A stretch of DNA of 64,000 nt, taken from assembly GCA_036362985.1 (NCBI GenBank), contig JAYGXS010000008.1, forward strand, positions 22,749,802 to 22,813,801. The letters are read 5' to 3'. The DNA is from Ligula intestinalis (lineage: Eukaryota; Platyhelminthes; Cestoda; Diphyllobothriidea; Diphyllobothriidae). Both the position numbers and the translations under genes were made by a program. The notes below the pieces were generated by a model. That model searched no databases. It had not been told where the DNA came from and worked only from the letters and a program-made list of their open reading frames with translations. Positions 11,335-23,715 of this stretch are shown piece by piece (the stretch's first letter is position 1; each line of letters starts with the position of its first letter).

Positions 11335-11620
11335 TGAACTTTGCCGATCTTTGGATAATTGTGTGCCGCTGGGGCCGTGCACTGCCGCTGCTGCCTCCTT
11401 CTCCTCCCCGTGGCTCTGACAGCAGAGACTGCTGTTGACCCCCGCTGCGGTCGGCGCGGCCCCGAGCACACACAATCACAGGGATATTTACAGTATTCTC
11501 CGCCCCTCTGCCAGCAAATGCAACCGCGGAGGAGGGGGCAGTGACTGTCGGGCCAGTCTGAGCGTTCAAAGTGGTGTACAATGGGACCGACGGGGGCGGG
11601 AGAGAGGGGGTAGGCAGGTC
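11335..11620. other. GC-rich island of unknown role
   Basis: Markedly richer in G, C and CpG than the surrounding DNA. Overlapping frames are open on both strands, including 199 codons on the minus strand (11822-11223), as expected when stop codons are rare. I see no domain. It could be a promoter or first exon of an undetected gene, or a GC-rich repeat. Confidence 0.35.
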
Positions 11621-12302
11621 CCGGAAACAGTTTCCTGTATTCGACTGTGTGGAGTTGTGCGTGACTAACTGATCGGAATCTGAACCGGTGTCTGTCGGTC
11701 GGCCAGAACAAAGGCAGAAACTTTCGAAAGGCGGCAGCGGCAGTGTTGGCAGGGGGGAGGAGGGGGGGCTTTCCTGCTGCGAAGGCTAAAGGCTGTGAGT
11801 AGCGTTTTTGAGCAATCCTCAAACAGGCAGCCGTAGCAGCTGGGTGGAAAGTCGGTCTTAAAACTTCGTATTCTTAGCTGACAAGGCACTTGTCGTACCC
11901 ACACACCCCCAACTAAACTTTAAGTAAGTTTTGTTCGAAAAAGACCTAGAAGGCAAGATCAAGCGTACCGAGTATGCAATGTAGGCGCTAAAGTTGACTT
12001 AGCGATGGAGGTTTTTGGATTACAGTTATGTCGCCTGAAGAACAGTCAGGACGCGAGGAAAGGTGCTCACAGGACATGTAGAAACTCCCCGCAGGGGGGA
12101 GAATGTCGATAATTCGTACCTGACGCTAGCATTACTTACATTTACTTGCAAGCAGAATACGCACTGGGAGGAAGCGTTTGTTTGCTTGCATGCATTTATC
12201 TTGGCAAAAAAGGGAGATTGATGCTTTACGATAGTTGAACTTCGATTCGTCGTGGTTTGATGAGACTTAACGACAAACTGCAACTACCTTCAGTCTCGCC
12301 GG

Positions 12303-12715
12303 CTATCTACGCAGTTTCATCCACGGAAGAAGATTATAATATCCGTGCGCAGACCGATCGAAACGTTGACGCTTGCCGATAGAAGCGTATATGCGAGTTT
12401 CATGAATCAGTTCAGCAGAAGAGGATGCAATCACTGCAAAAAGAATACCATTTACTTGACGTTTCGGATTCTGTCGAGAATCTTCAATTTGACATAATCG
12501 TAGGATAGAGTGAGGCATGCGCAGATTGTGGTGATATGTGCAAAGATTGCATTGTATTGATGATTCGTATCGGGCACTTGCATGCGTACCATAATTATCA
12601 GCTTCTGCTAAAACAGCTTGGGGCCGTCATTGGTGTGGCGCTGGATTGATGCTTCTCTCCGGAGTCATTGATGGCCGCCATTTCGTTGTCCGTGTCAGAA
12701 GCGGTTTGCTTATTA
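12303..12715 (-). pseudogene. PLE 3'-end fragment (family D)
   Basis: Co-linear with the 3' part of the 40-kb element (39,870-40,260 minus): shared blocks include GCATGCGTAC-ATAATT near 12,575 and the GAGGCATGCGCAGAT word near 12,511. Only the last few codons of the polyprotein and the end module remain. The fragment ends abruptly near 12,715, where coding similarity stops. Confidence 0.65.
12455..12500 (-). ncRNA. Degenerate hammerhead-like motif (type B)
   Basis: GAATCCGAAACGTCAAGTAA on the minus strand keeps the 3' half of stem II, GAAAC and the GTC cleavage triplet. The CTGATGA half is eroded. It is the counterpart of the motif at 40,034-40,070. Confidence 0.45.
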
Positions 12716-12734
12716 TAATATGCATGTTGATGGT

Positions 12735-12900
12735 CGATGAAAACTATAAATACCGCGCAATCTGTGAGTGTAGCACCTCAATTTGGGCATGTCTCAAACC
12801 ATTTTACGGTAAGATTTGATAAAGGATTCTTGACAGCGGTTAAAACGTCAGGAAAATAAAAAAAATGTTCCAGTGATCACACCTTCTTCTTGTTCTTCTG
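12735..12900 (+). promoter_or_regulatory. PLE end module: TATA-like box plus eroded hammerhead
   Basis: CTATAAATACCGCGCAATCT (box at 12,744-12,752) matches the minus-strand sequence CTATAAATACCGTGCAATCT at 40,140. About 65 nt on come TTTGATAA and AAAACGTCAGG, an eroded hammerhead core, then GTTCCAGTGATCA and a pyrimidine run. Together they look like the promoter-bearing end of a type B/D PLE on the plus strand, facing away from the fragment at 12.3-12.7 kb. Confidence 0.55.
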
Positions 12901-12959
12901 AAAATTGAGCCTTGCCTGCAAGACGCGACTACAGGCCTCCACTCTCACGGAACACAGAA

Positions 12960-14400
12960 GAAATCGCTGTCAAAGCGTCGACATTCAAATCCCGTTTGCT
13001 CTATACATAGGCGAAAAGAAGCGTGGGTGATTCACTCTGGCGCTGGGTTTACACAAACCGTTTCAATCTACGGTGTATCAACCTATTCCTGCCAGACTAG
13101 GTTTCAAATCAGCGCTCACAGGCAAACAACAAAAGGCTAGACACTAACAACCTTAGCAATTTTAGTAATTGATGCAGCACAATATGCCTATCCCACGAGG
13201 AAACCAAAAATCATCCAGGCAGAAGAGTTTTTTAATACGCGAGAACGTAGCATGCAGACATATAACTACCGAAGAAACTGCACCCATTTGGCGGTAATAA
13301 ACCAGTTGTGCAACAAAAATAGTCATATAAGTTCATATTTAAAATGCCATATGAACGCATTGTGTTTAAGTTCTTTTTAATTTTTTATTGTAGGCCGCGA
13401 GTAAAAAAGTTGGCAGTAGTGTCGGTCGCTTGAAAACGACTTAGTCTGGTAACAAAAATTAGTGTTTCTGTCTAAAAACAATTCCCACAACAGGCTAGTC
13501 GATAGTCGAACTAAGCCAAGCTACCGGTTTTGTAAAATACTAATCAAAAGTCGCAAAGGTAAGCATCCGGTACATTCCTGTAAGAAAAAAGGAGAGGTTT
13601 TCTGGAAAAATCATGTGCATGTTTGAGCTGGTAACACCACCCCTTGGTCAAACGAAAAACATGAATGCGACAGTAAAAATGTCAGTTTAGAGACAGCTTA
13701 GAACGACGGATAGGACACTAGCATGTTAGAAGCTGAGTCATGGTTTGTTTAGGGTCGTGAGGGGGTGCAGAATGTATACGACACCATTTGCCTGAGGGGT
13801 AGGGCGGACGTTGATACGGTCAGGATCCGGGTTACTGTATTAGCGGTCATCGGTGTGGCTTTAAGACAGAGGATGGTAATTCCTGAACGTAGGCCCTCGG
13901 AAGTGGTGTCCAATTAAACACGACTCTTAGGACTTCCCGCACTAGCGTACCAAGACTCGAGACATTCTCGCGCTCGTTTAGTGTTGGCCATAATGGTGAC
14001 TTTAGTGTCAGTAAAATTTGCGGTCCCGCTCGATTGCTTATGGGATAACGAGGGACAGGGGGTCACGGCGACGGAAAACTAATTTGTCCCTTCCTTACTA
14101 TGAGTGTGCAGGTGTCGAGCTGTGTGACTAACGTGCACGCCAGAGAAATTTGTGCAAAGTGTGCTATCAATTACCTTTTATGTTTTATCTGTTGGAATGG
14201 AACACTTTACACATGATAGCACTGCGCGTAAAGAGGATGCTGGTTTGTGTACGATGTGCATATGGAAGCGGCTTGATGGCCTGTCGATTGCTTAGGGAAG
14301 GGATCAAGGGCTTGCGGTTGTGTTTGGCGCCTGAATGGCAGTCGTTCCAAAATTGATGAGATATCCGTTAGATCAAAACATCAACGACCGCTAACTCGGA
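12960..14400. other. Intergenic, no recognised feature
   Basis: No domain, long repeat or RNA gene recognised. Short open frames lack motifs. Confidence 0.45.
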
Positions 14401-14429
14401 GCCCAATCGATCCATCACCTGGCAGATGC

Positions 14430-14880
14430 TCCCGTATCCCTATTTATTTGTTCCTCTGGAGCATGTTACATAGGTCGCACGAGCCGGCGCTTATCCAAGA
14501 GGATACGGGATCATCTGCCAGCATAGCTTAACAAAGGCGACTTCAGGAACATCAACAGTTTCATTCTTGCTCAGATGGTGGACTCTGGACACCGTGTTGA
14601 CCCGAACGAAGCCTTTAAGGTGATCTACAAGGTCTCACCAGATTACCCAAAGTCCCTCGGTCAACGGCTGCTGGCCACAGTGGAGGCCACAGCCATTTGC
14701 CTGATGAAGCCGGTGTTGTGTACGCAGAAGAACCTTCTTCAGGCCCCAAGCCTAGCATGGGCAACGGCCGCAGAACTACCAGCATTTTCAACGCGTTCTT
14801 TCCCCCTCTCTCCTAATTACTCTGTCACTTCCCCCTTTTTATCAACCCAAACCCCAAGCCCCCATTCCAAAGACTAAGTT
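14430..14880 (+). pseudogene. PLE 3' fragment, GIY-YIG domain (family A3)
   Basis: In one frame from 14,449: CSSGACYIGRTSRRLSKR, the core of the GIY-YIG endonuclease, then DHLPA, an in-frame TAG (14524-14526), and VDSGHRVDPNEAF, SPDYPKSLGQRLLATVE and KPVLCTQKN. It closely follows the family A C-terminus at 6.2 kb. RT is absent (5' truncation). A hammerhead-like tail follows at 14,945. Confidence 0.88.
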
Positions 14881-14940
14881 GATTAGAACGATAATTAATT
14901 GATTGCTTGTCACCTTGTACCTTCCCCTTCCATATAAATG

Positions 14941-14990
14941 TAATAGCCCGAAGAGAATTTATCGAAAGTACACGTATGCTCGCCAACTGT
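14941..14990 (+). ncRNA. Hammerhead-like ribozyme, PLE family A3 tail
   Basis: AGC, then a core CCGAAGA (two changes from CTGATGA), stem II GA/TC, GAAA (14964-14967), stem III AGTA/TGCT with loop CACGTA, cleavage-position C 14981, then GCC. The T-G wobble in stem III, where the A1 copy has T-A, preserves the helix. Core changes make activity unlikely. Confidence 0.6.
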
Positions 14991-15019
14991 TCTTCTGGAT
15001 TATCGAATGGGGATTTTCG

Positions 15020-17715
15020 CAACGTATTTAGATACGTTGTTAATTGCTATCTGTAGATTTTCCTTATCTGTATTATCATTTAACTTATTGCGAAAATATC
15101 CGATTATCAAATTGCAGGTTTCTTGAATTTCCCAAAAAAATTGAAATGGTGGTAAGGAGGTCGTCTACTTCAACTTACCTATGCTCCAACTTTACCATTC
15201 TGAAGTTAGATTAGTAAAGTCCGCGGCACAAAGCGCTAGGCATATCTTCAATTAACATGCGGAACAACCTGCTCCCAGCGGCCACGGGAAGCAACTTCGA
15301 CTAATTTTTTTCACTTTAGAACTTTCTTTTAAAAATTTCCTTCTCTGCCTATCCTATTTCCCCACCGATCAAAACTCTATAACCACCGGTTTTGCAGGAC
15401 AAAATGCTGGGGAATAAGCATATATGAGTTGGGCTACATAAGCTCATTTTGCCGTGTTTGCTTTTCCTTACCTAATGTAGCTTGTTGCAAACCTGGGACA
15501 AGAACGTATTGTTGCGGGCGATAGTAGTCTACGTGGCCTCCATTAGATTGAATGGGCTTAGGTGTGTAGTCATAGCTAAGGGCAAATGGAAGTAAGTAGT
15601 ATAAGAAACCAACATATAGCTTTCACATCGAATCCTCAACTTTCTTTTTCATCCCTAGAAAAGGAAGTTTCACAGCTGTAGTGGAGTTACTTTTCTATCA
15701 ACTACTGGTAGATTTAGCGATGGTTATTATCGCTCTCCATGGGGTCAAATATACTCTTGATAGGCCAGCCGCTGAGTAGTGCCTAATACCGCATTTTTAT
15801 GTGTAGGACGCTTTAAACGTCAACGACTATAAAAGCATAAAAAAACAGAACATTATCGCGGAGGTTTGTTACTTCACCTTTTTCATTCGGAATGACCTCA
15901 CGATCCTGGGTCCAGATTAATTCGAAAATTCAGACTTTTTCTAGAGTAATCTCCAATCCCTGGATGCCGAAACTATATATCAGCCATATAGCAGTACTTT
16001 TTTCCGAGCCCCGTAGTCGAGTGCGTTTGCTAATGCTGAGTAAAAGTACACCGCAAAAATCAGCAGTGCGTTATCTCTACTGATTCATCTCTTATTTTCG
16101 CTTTCTCGAGTAGAACTCGTCCTACTGTGCAAAATATTTGCCCGAATTTGTTTATAAAGGGACAAGCAAGTATGTCGGAGCATACGAGTGAAAAAGTTGT
16201 TCATTCTTCCCTACAACGGATACGCAACGAATAATTTAGGACGACTCAAACTTGGTCTTGATAATAATAATTATAATATTTTTTTGCTTTATATGCAAGA
16301 AACTGCTGAAGTAGCTGCCCGGCAACGAATTCGCATGCATATGAACATTGGCCATAAGCCGTGAGCCTCAGTAGGCGTAGCAACAAACACACATATTTAA
16401 TATCCTGTGTGTACGTTGCGTATACGCGTGGACGTCTGGACGTCTGGACACCCGTATTAATAAATATAAAGTATTTTTTTCCGTCGCCGAGTCCTTCTTA
16501 AGATCGTCTTTGCTTTTGCAGGCGATTGCGACTACACACTTAATTTGGCTGACACTGAGGTCGTTAATATGGCTAATACAAATTGAGCGGTGGTATGTTT
16601 TGAGGATTTACACTCCACTACGGATGTAATCAACTGCCATTACGGGAGCCCATGTTCACAACTTACGTACCTCAGCTCTTATTTCACCTCTATGACCAAA
16701 TATCAAGCCACCCACTGTGCAAATGGTCCACCAACCCTCCTCCTGCGAGCACCCGAGCCCTTATTGATCCATCATCGCTTGCCTCCACTCAAACGCCTAC
16801 CCTAACTTAGTGACCACTCCTATCACATGCCAGTGTTCTATCCAAAATGTCGCGCTGCTATTGGTCTAATGCGATATTTTAAATTCCTCTTTTATTTCAA
16901 GTACGTCCGAGGACGGGTTAGTGTCACCAGTTCAAAAATTCACGACAACAAGTCAGTTTTTCTGAAGGCCTCTTTATTATCTTTAATTTATATGCTATTA
17001 TTATTATTATTATTTTCATTTTGGACAGAGTTAAAAGGGTCATATACGTAGGGTATTCCCTCTGTACTAAACTCTCTAGTGAACAGTACAGAACTCTGCC
17101 AATTGCATTAGATCTCTGCGCTGTGAAGATTGATGTTTAATAGTGAGATGGGCTGGCACAGAATTAATATCACTCTTGAAAGCAGTTCCATCGTCATCCA
17201 GCGGAATGATCATCAGGGCGACATACTTGTAAACTTTTGAAGATAACCGTCTTTCGTAAAATGTTTATCACACACCCTGATGCATACATGTTAAATTCAT
17301 CTGTAGGGATATATGCAAACGGTCAATTGCTTGCACTGGTATGGAAGAAATAATCAAACATTAACAAATTTAGAAAAGGTGCACGCAGGACTCGCAGAAC
17401 TGTATGTGTTCCATATTTTTGTAAAGAGTTGACTTGCCTTTTCAGTCATTGATTGTAGTACTTTTTACTTTGTCCACTTTATAGAGTCTATTGGGGCTAT
17501 GGCTGGTAGTACCCATCGCCAGGTTGCCTCAGATATCCAGCAAGAGGGTCTACGTTCACGACTTACTGATGCCCACGCAGACATTTCGACCGTCAATTTC
17601 AACTTCGTCCACCATAGGCTCCATAACATGGTTGGACAGGGACAGTGACGTGCAAGTGATTTAGTCTTAAGTGATAGTGGCTTGCCTGGCATTTACTACA
17701 CTTTTCCTTCCTTCA
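15020..17715. other. Intergenic; short ATT microsatellites only
   Basis: (TAA)n-type runs near 16,262-16,282 and an (ATT)n run at about 16,996-17,015. GACGTCTG is repeated side by side near 16,431-16,446. No coding or RNA feature recognised. Confidence 0.45.
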
Positions 17716-17724
17716 CACATCGGT

Positions 17725-18070
17725 GTCCGGTGTCAAGACGGAGCAAGTAAGACTAGAGACAAGATTGGGCACAGGTGGCTGGCCGGTTGAAGCTATGTTC
17801 TTCTCCCCACGTTCTAAACTTGTTATCGGCGCGCCCTTCCGAAGGACGCCGGCCGTGTCCCGATTTTGCCCCGTAGTGGTTCAGAGAACCTATTACGCGG
17901 TCCGTTTAGGGGCATTATCCCAGCCCTAACCTCACATAAACGACCACCCACAGACCAAATTATCCACCATCCAACCGTCACACCAATACAGCCTGGCTCA
18001 GAAACCTACGCGTTCTCTGTGACCACCCCTGACGCTTGCCAATTAACTATCCGTCCCGCCAAATAGTCCC
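17725..18070 (+). repeat. Possible diverged member of the 1.18-kb repeat family
   Basis: CCGGTGTCAAGAC near the start, then GGCACAGGTGGCTGG and, near the end, CAGAAACCTA-CG, occur in the same order as in the tandem units at 19.8 and 21.0 kb. The rest is too diverged to align by eye. Confidence 0.35.
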
Positions 18071-19760
18071 CAGCATGAAAATGCACGTGTCAATTCACAG
18101 GTCAATTTTTCTAAAAATTTACCATTCCTTTTTGCTGCTCAGAATGCATACTACATATATTCGGCTGCCAAAAGCTTATCCTGACCAGGCTTTGGAATAA
18201 AATTCGCATAGAGGCCGAAAATGACTCCCGAGCAATAATGCCCCCAACGCTTTCCTGATGGTCTCGTGATACCGATGTCACTTTATTTTCAACCGATGTT
18301 TTAATATGAGAGTTAGCCTTTCGGAAAGGAACCACGCACCTGTTTAAATCAGCCTCCTATGTAAAAGAACGGAATTTACCTTTAAAGATAATAAGCTTAC
18401 CACCTTTCCACAAGAGGAATATTGACGCGGAAATTCTTTCCCCTGTTACCTGAAAATGTTTCCTAGAGGTCACTTTACAAAGGAACTATTACAGCCTGGC
18501 TCTCAGTCCAGAACTAAGTCGCTTTACTAAAACACATGCTGGACTGATTGTGACGTTCGAATGATGAGGTCGGCTGGCCCGTTACTTTAAGCACATCATG
18601 GGCTTTAGATTAGCCATGTGGAAGTATATGCGTTGTGGCAATTAAGCTCATTGACTCCCACCTCATTTCTTAACACCAAACACAACACTAATTAGCATCA
18701 AGTTATGCCAAAAACCATGCGCAGGGCCAAGCAGCGAAGGTAGAAAAACTGATCAGCTGATGGCCAACACACAGCCAGAGCATTGAATTGCTGATTGATA
18801 AAGTCAGTTCACGCTTTACTAAGAGACAGCCGACCCAGCTGTCCGAAACGCCAGTGGACATGGAACAGATTCCGGTGAGTAAAAGTGATCTATAGAGTAA
18901 AAATAAAGTCGTTACTCTCTGTTTATATTCCAAACACGCAAATTGTAGCTTTCGAAAAATGTCCTCCTGGCATTTGAAGCTCCTTGCACGATAGTAACGT
19001 GGTTTCTTAATAAGTTAGCATTTTCCTCTGCAGAGTCAAGCATCACTTCCAAATGCTGCAAACTCTTCTCCGTTTTGTTACCTTAGCGGTGATCTTCGAG
19101 ACCGCTATTGACGGTTATTGCGTGGTCGCCAACTTTTTGATGGGCTCTAGAGTCTGGCAGGTCGCATCTCGGTGATGTTGCCTTGACTTCTACTGTCTTG
19201 TCCTGTTGTCCTGAATGACCCCTTTGTTAACTCACCGATATATATAATTTTTTCCATGACAATAAGCGTCCCGAAACCTCAACAGCGGATCCCATCTAAC
19301 TGCATCATGTCATACCATGCTACCGATTAAGGCCGTTTTTTCTCTTACATTTTTTTGGAAATCGGTGGCTCGCTGCACTCATCCACCGATGTAGGAGTCT
19401 GTAATGAGTCTGTAATGAAAGGGCCTTTTGGGCTTTAAACATACAATTTATTTATTAGAAGGAAGCAATGTTAAGCTATAAAATCCCGTTCGCAACTTGC
19501 TCTGGCGGTGTTAGCAGTCATACAGGGTAACGACTGGTCACTTATATTAATGAATACAGATTAGCTTGTCTTTCCTCTGTCACCTCGCCTCCCCCGTATT
19601 CACATTCGAAGTCGGGTTAGGCCAGCGACTTAATTGGGATGACACAGAAGCCATTGCCAACACAAAACAGTAAAAAGAATGTCTTGAAGGTTGGCACTCC
19701 ACAACGGGGTTGTGCAAGGATGGTGACTTGCGCATAACTAAGTTTAAAGTGATGGCAATA
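18071..19760. other. Intergenic, no recognised feature
   Basis: GAGTCTGTAAT is repeated twice at 19,391-19,413. No gene recognised. Confidence 0.45.
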
Positions 19761-19764
19761 TTGC

Positions 19765-20940
19765 GCTGCATCTACGGCACTCTCATACCCCTCGCCGACC
19801 AGGGTCCGGTGTCAAGATGACTGGAGGCCGAATCGGGTGCAGGTGGCTGGCGCGTCCGCAGCCACTCCTACGCGTACCTCCCCGCCTCTCCCCCCCCATG
19901 CTCGTCATTTTTTTTGGGAGCGCAATCAAAAACCAGGCCCGCGCTGCGCCGATCTGATTCCCCCCCCTTTGGCGTTGTCCATTTACAACCGCGGGACAAA
20001 ACCACACTCGAATACTGGCAGTATGACCCCCTTCTTACATAATGACCCGTACACCCATTATGCCGGCCTGCAATTATTTTTTAATGAGCCCGACGGTCAT
20101 GCCCCACCAACGGCCGCCGTCCACGGTCCAACTGATCCACCGTCTATATCTATCGTGACTCAGTCCATCTCCCCTTCTCACACATGTCAAAGTCGGTTAC
20201 TGTTCGCCTCCTGACACGCCATCTAGTCTTGTGTGAAAATGCTGCCTTTTTATTTTTGTTTCGCTTAATGATGCACTGGAGTCATTCGCTCAAAAGTTCA
20301 CCAGTGCACCTTGATTCAGTTTCTGTTTTCCTTTCCTCGCCTCGGAATTCACATCGCGTCTTCTCACAGGAGAGCTGTGTTTCTTTCGCTTTACTTTGTT
20401 ACTCAATATGCAGACCTCTGACAGTCCAATATCGATCGGCAAAAGACAGAGTTATAGGGGATTTCCGACAAAGGAGATCAATATTGCCATTTCTTGCCAC
20501 TATGCGAACAGTTTCTTCCATACTGATCATCTACTCACGAAATGAAAAGCTCTTGCCAGTACGGAAGAGAAGTGGCTTTTCAGACAATTATTTCAGAGTT
20601 ATTGGTTTAGGAAGCGGACATAGGATACTGACTACAAAAACTACGAAATCGCCGTCAAAATAAGCAATGAACATTATCGAACAAAATACACTTACTTCGA
20701 ACTGTCCAGTTCGTTTCCTAGTCAAATTCGTTGTTTCATTTTCAGACACTGGCGTGCTGTCAAAACCATAGGTTTAAGTTTACGTATGATGAATGTTCCA
20801 CTGGTTCGTAGTGATTAGAGTTTACATAAATGTTGATTGATTTTATCATAGGTATGAAGACAGAATAAACAAAAAATTTTCGTTGCACAGGGTATAATAA
20901 AAGTACCATTTCTACAAATCTCGGCAATTAGGACATACCT
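19765..20940 (+). repeat. 1.18-kb tandem unit, copy 1
   Basis: Aligns along most of its length with copy 2, offset about 1,177 bp. Shared landmarks are CTGCATCTA-GGCACTC, GGTGTCAAGATGAC, CCACACTCGAATACTG, TACTCACGAAAT and TCGCCGTCAAAATAAG. The first half is GC-rich, the second AT-rich. I see no protein domain, so function and class are unknown. Confidence 0.85.
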
Positions 20941-22135
20941 CGCTGCATCTAAGGCACTCACACATCACTCACCCAGTTGTGCATGGTGTCAAGATGACCG
21001 GAGGCGGAATAGAGTGCAGGTGGCTGGCGCGACCGAAGCTACTCCTATGCGTATCTCCAAGCCCCACATGTTTGTCATTTGTTATGGGAGTGCAATCCAT
21101 TTAAGGCCCATCGGACTCCGATTTGCTCCCCCGATTTGCTCACCCTCATTGGTCCTGTGCATTTACCCCACTGGGCCAAACCACACTCGAATACTGCCAG
21201 CATGACCCCCACCATAGTGACCGTTACCCCCATTATTCCGGCCTGCAATACTGGTTTCCTAAACCTGACCACCATGCATCACCGACGACTGCTGATCAAT
21301 CCGTCCTCGGTCCAACAGTTCCCCCGTCTACTCTCCCCACCCAGAAACCTATCGTGATTCTGTCTCTCTTACCTTCTCGCACATTTCAAAGTTGGTTACT
21401 TTCCCCCCCCCCCCTCTGTCGTGCCATCTAGTGTGAAAATGTTACATTTTTAATTACATTTCGCTTAACAATGCACTAGAGGCACTGGATCGAACATTTA
21501 CCGATAAAACTGCAGTCATTTTCTGTATGCCCTACCTCTCCTTGGAAGTCATATCACGTCTGTTCATTGGAAGGGGGTGTTCTTTCTGTTTAACTCAATA
21601 AACAGAATTCTGCGACAGTCCCATATCGACTGACAACATACACAGTTATAGGGAAATTTCTAAAAAAATTCGAACAATATTGCTATTTATAGCTATCATA
21701 ACTGATCAACTACTCACGAAATCACAAGTTCTTTGCTGAACAGAAGAGGAGTGTCTTATCAGACAATAATTTCGGAGCTGTTGGTTGAAGGAGCACAAAT
21801 AAGATACTGACAAAAAACATCGCCGTCAAAATAAGAGGGGAACACTATCAGACAAAGGACGCTAGCTTGGAACTGCCCAGTTTGTTTCGTTATTATGGAG
21901 CCAAGTACGTTGTTTTGTTTTTAAACTCTGGCCTGTCATTAAGAACCATAAATGGGCTTGGGTATTATAAATGTAATATTGGTTTGCACACAGATGTATA
22001 TTAATTTTACCATGGAGGCAGCATAATCAAACAATTTTATTTTTTGCACAGGATAGAATAGACTTACTTTTACTACATATATATAAATACCTGAAGCATT
22101 AGCCCACGCGTACCGCCTGGCAATAAGGACAAACC
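20941..22135 (+). repeat. 1.18-kb tandem unit, copy 2
   Basis: Second unit of the tandem pair, beginning at CTCGCTGCATCTAAGG and ending near CAATAAGGACAAACCTC, which corresponds to the junction between the units. It carries a run of 12 C near 21,403. Divergence is clear but modest, so the duplication is not recent. Confidence 0.85.
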
Positions 22136-22294
22136 TCTACGGGGGCCAATAAAAAAAACGTAAGACACCTACATAACGCGAAATTCTCACTCAATGTTTT
22201 ATATTACAGTTAATCCAAAGTTAGCCTTTAAAAGCTAAGCATGAAAGTCTGCATGACATAAGTGTATTTCTTTTGCAAAATACGGAGTATTAAG

Positions 22295-23305
22295 GAAGTC
22301 AAGTTAAGCGAAGGAACGTTTTCGATTAATTCATCATCAGACAATGCAGTAATATAAGGGAGGGTAGAGTTTACGAAAGTTTCAGGCAAACCAATCAGTA
22401 GTAAGAAGGGAGGGAGAGGTGTAAAAGGATCAAAGGGGGATCAAGGGGGATCAGATTCTATTCTTCATTAGGGACAGAGAAATGAGGGTGGGGGGAGAGG
22501 GGAAGGAGTCAGACAATTAGTTAATGTCATCCAGTGGTCCTCGTCTCGGGTTTTGTTGGGTTGTGTGAGGACGCAAGGTGTCAACGTCTTGAGACTGTGT
22601 CAGTGGCCTTTGGATGCTTGATGCCGCTATCTCATCATTGTTTCGCGGCGAAGTAAGAGCCGTAAGGGCAGATTTTGAAAAGGCTTTTGGCAACGGGAGT
22701 CTTAGGGCCGCTTCAAATGCTTTCTATGTACATAAGATTGGGTTTGTGAGGCGAATGGTGACTGCTTCTGCCGTCGCAAGTATCCGCTGACGCAGGAACT
22801 TAGAATATGTAGCCGGAACCTTTTAGAAGATTGTAAATGCTTGGTTGACGTCTAACCGATGACCGCTCTCTACCAAGTGAGCCAGAATGGCGCTTGATAT
22901 CGACTACGTTTCGCCTCTGTTTAGCCACGCAGGGTGATGATCTCGCATGCGCTTGGATAGACGTCTAATCGTTCGACCAATGTAACTTGCCCCACAAGAG
23001 CATGTAAAGTTGTAGATACACATTGCTGTGGTCTGGAACGGCAGTCTATCCTCGCCTTCAAGGCGAAGAAGTGGAGTGCTTGAGAAAAATAATCTTAACT
23101 TTGCTGCTGGATATGTACGCGCGATTGCAGCGTTCAGACGAAGCTGTAGAAGTTCGCTTGCTGGATCTCCTTGAAAAGGCAATGTACGAAATACGGTTTT
23201 CTTCTCAGCCGTCGGTACCTCCGGTCTTGGTGGACGTTCCTCCATAAACTTATCGATGAACTTATCTGGAAACCAATTTTCTTGTAAGGTATTTTTAAGC
23301 TTCAT
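22295..23305 (-). pseudogene. PLE 3' part with tail (family A2, minus copy)
   Basis: Open frame 23305-22904 holds the inter-domain region and GIY-YIG core: FTCSCGASYIGRTIRRLSKR and DHHPAWLNRGE. A TAG then interrupts what continues as SAILAHLVESGHR, KFLRQRILATAEAV and KAFEAALRLPLP down to about 22,700. The rest to about 22,295 is an untranslated tail with a C-rich stretch in sense orientation and a CTGATGA...CGAAAACGTTC word near its end. It keeps a segment (NWFPDKFIDKFMEERPP) that the neighbouring plus copy lacks, so neither derives simply from the other. Confidence 0.88.
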
Positions 23306-23315
23306 CTGAATGCCT

Positions 23316-23713
23316 CGAACGACCGTTTTCGATTAATTCATCATCAGACAATACAGTAATATAAGGGAGGGTAGAGTTTACGAAAGTTTTAGGCAAACCA
23401 ATCAGTAGTAAGAAGGGAGAGAGAGGTGTAAAAGGATCAAAGGGGGATCAAGGGGGATCAGATTCCAGTCTTAATTGGGGACAGAGAAATAGGGGTGGGG
23501 GGAGAGGAAAAGGAGTCAGACAATTAGTTAATGTCATCCCGTGGTCCTCGTCTCGGGTTTTGTTGGGTTGTGTGACGACGCAAGGTGTCAACGTCTTGAG
23601 ACTGTGTCGGTGACCTTTGGATGCTTGATGCCGCTGTCTCATCATTGTTTCGCGACGTAGTAAGAGGCGTGAGGGTGGATGTCGAAAGCGCTTTTGGCCA
23701 CGGGAGCCTTAGA
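23316..23713 (-). repeat. Second family A2 tail, direct repeat of 22.3-22.7 kb
   Basis: A near copy of 22,313-22,707 in the same orientation, from the CGAAAACG word through the C-rich tail to the last codons of GIY-YIG (reversed TTTTGGC-ACGGGAG-CTTAG). It breaks off near 23,713, exactly where the opposite-strand RT frame starts. Confidence 0.85.
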
Positions 23714-23715
23714 GC

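Larger units (their letters stand above)
8961..12299. other. Mostly unclassified; GA-rich tract and GC-rich island inside
   Basis: No protein family recognised. Minus-strand frames at 9562-9834 and 10529-10801 share a short TLTLLR word, but nothing links them to a known domain. CCGGTGT-AAGA and GGTG-AGGTGGCT at 10,209-10,255 recur at 17.7, 19.8 and 21.0 kb and may mark a diverged repeat. Confidence 0.4.

Noticed and set aside
11223..11822. 199-codon open frame on the minus strand
   Set aside because: Lies in GC-rich DNA with several other open frames on both strands; Pro/Ala/Arg-rich and without any motif.
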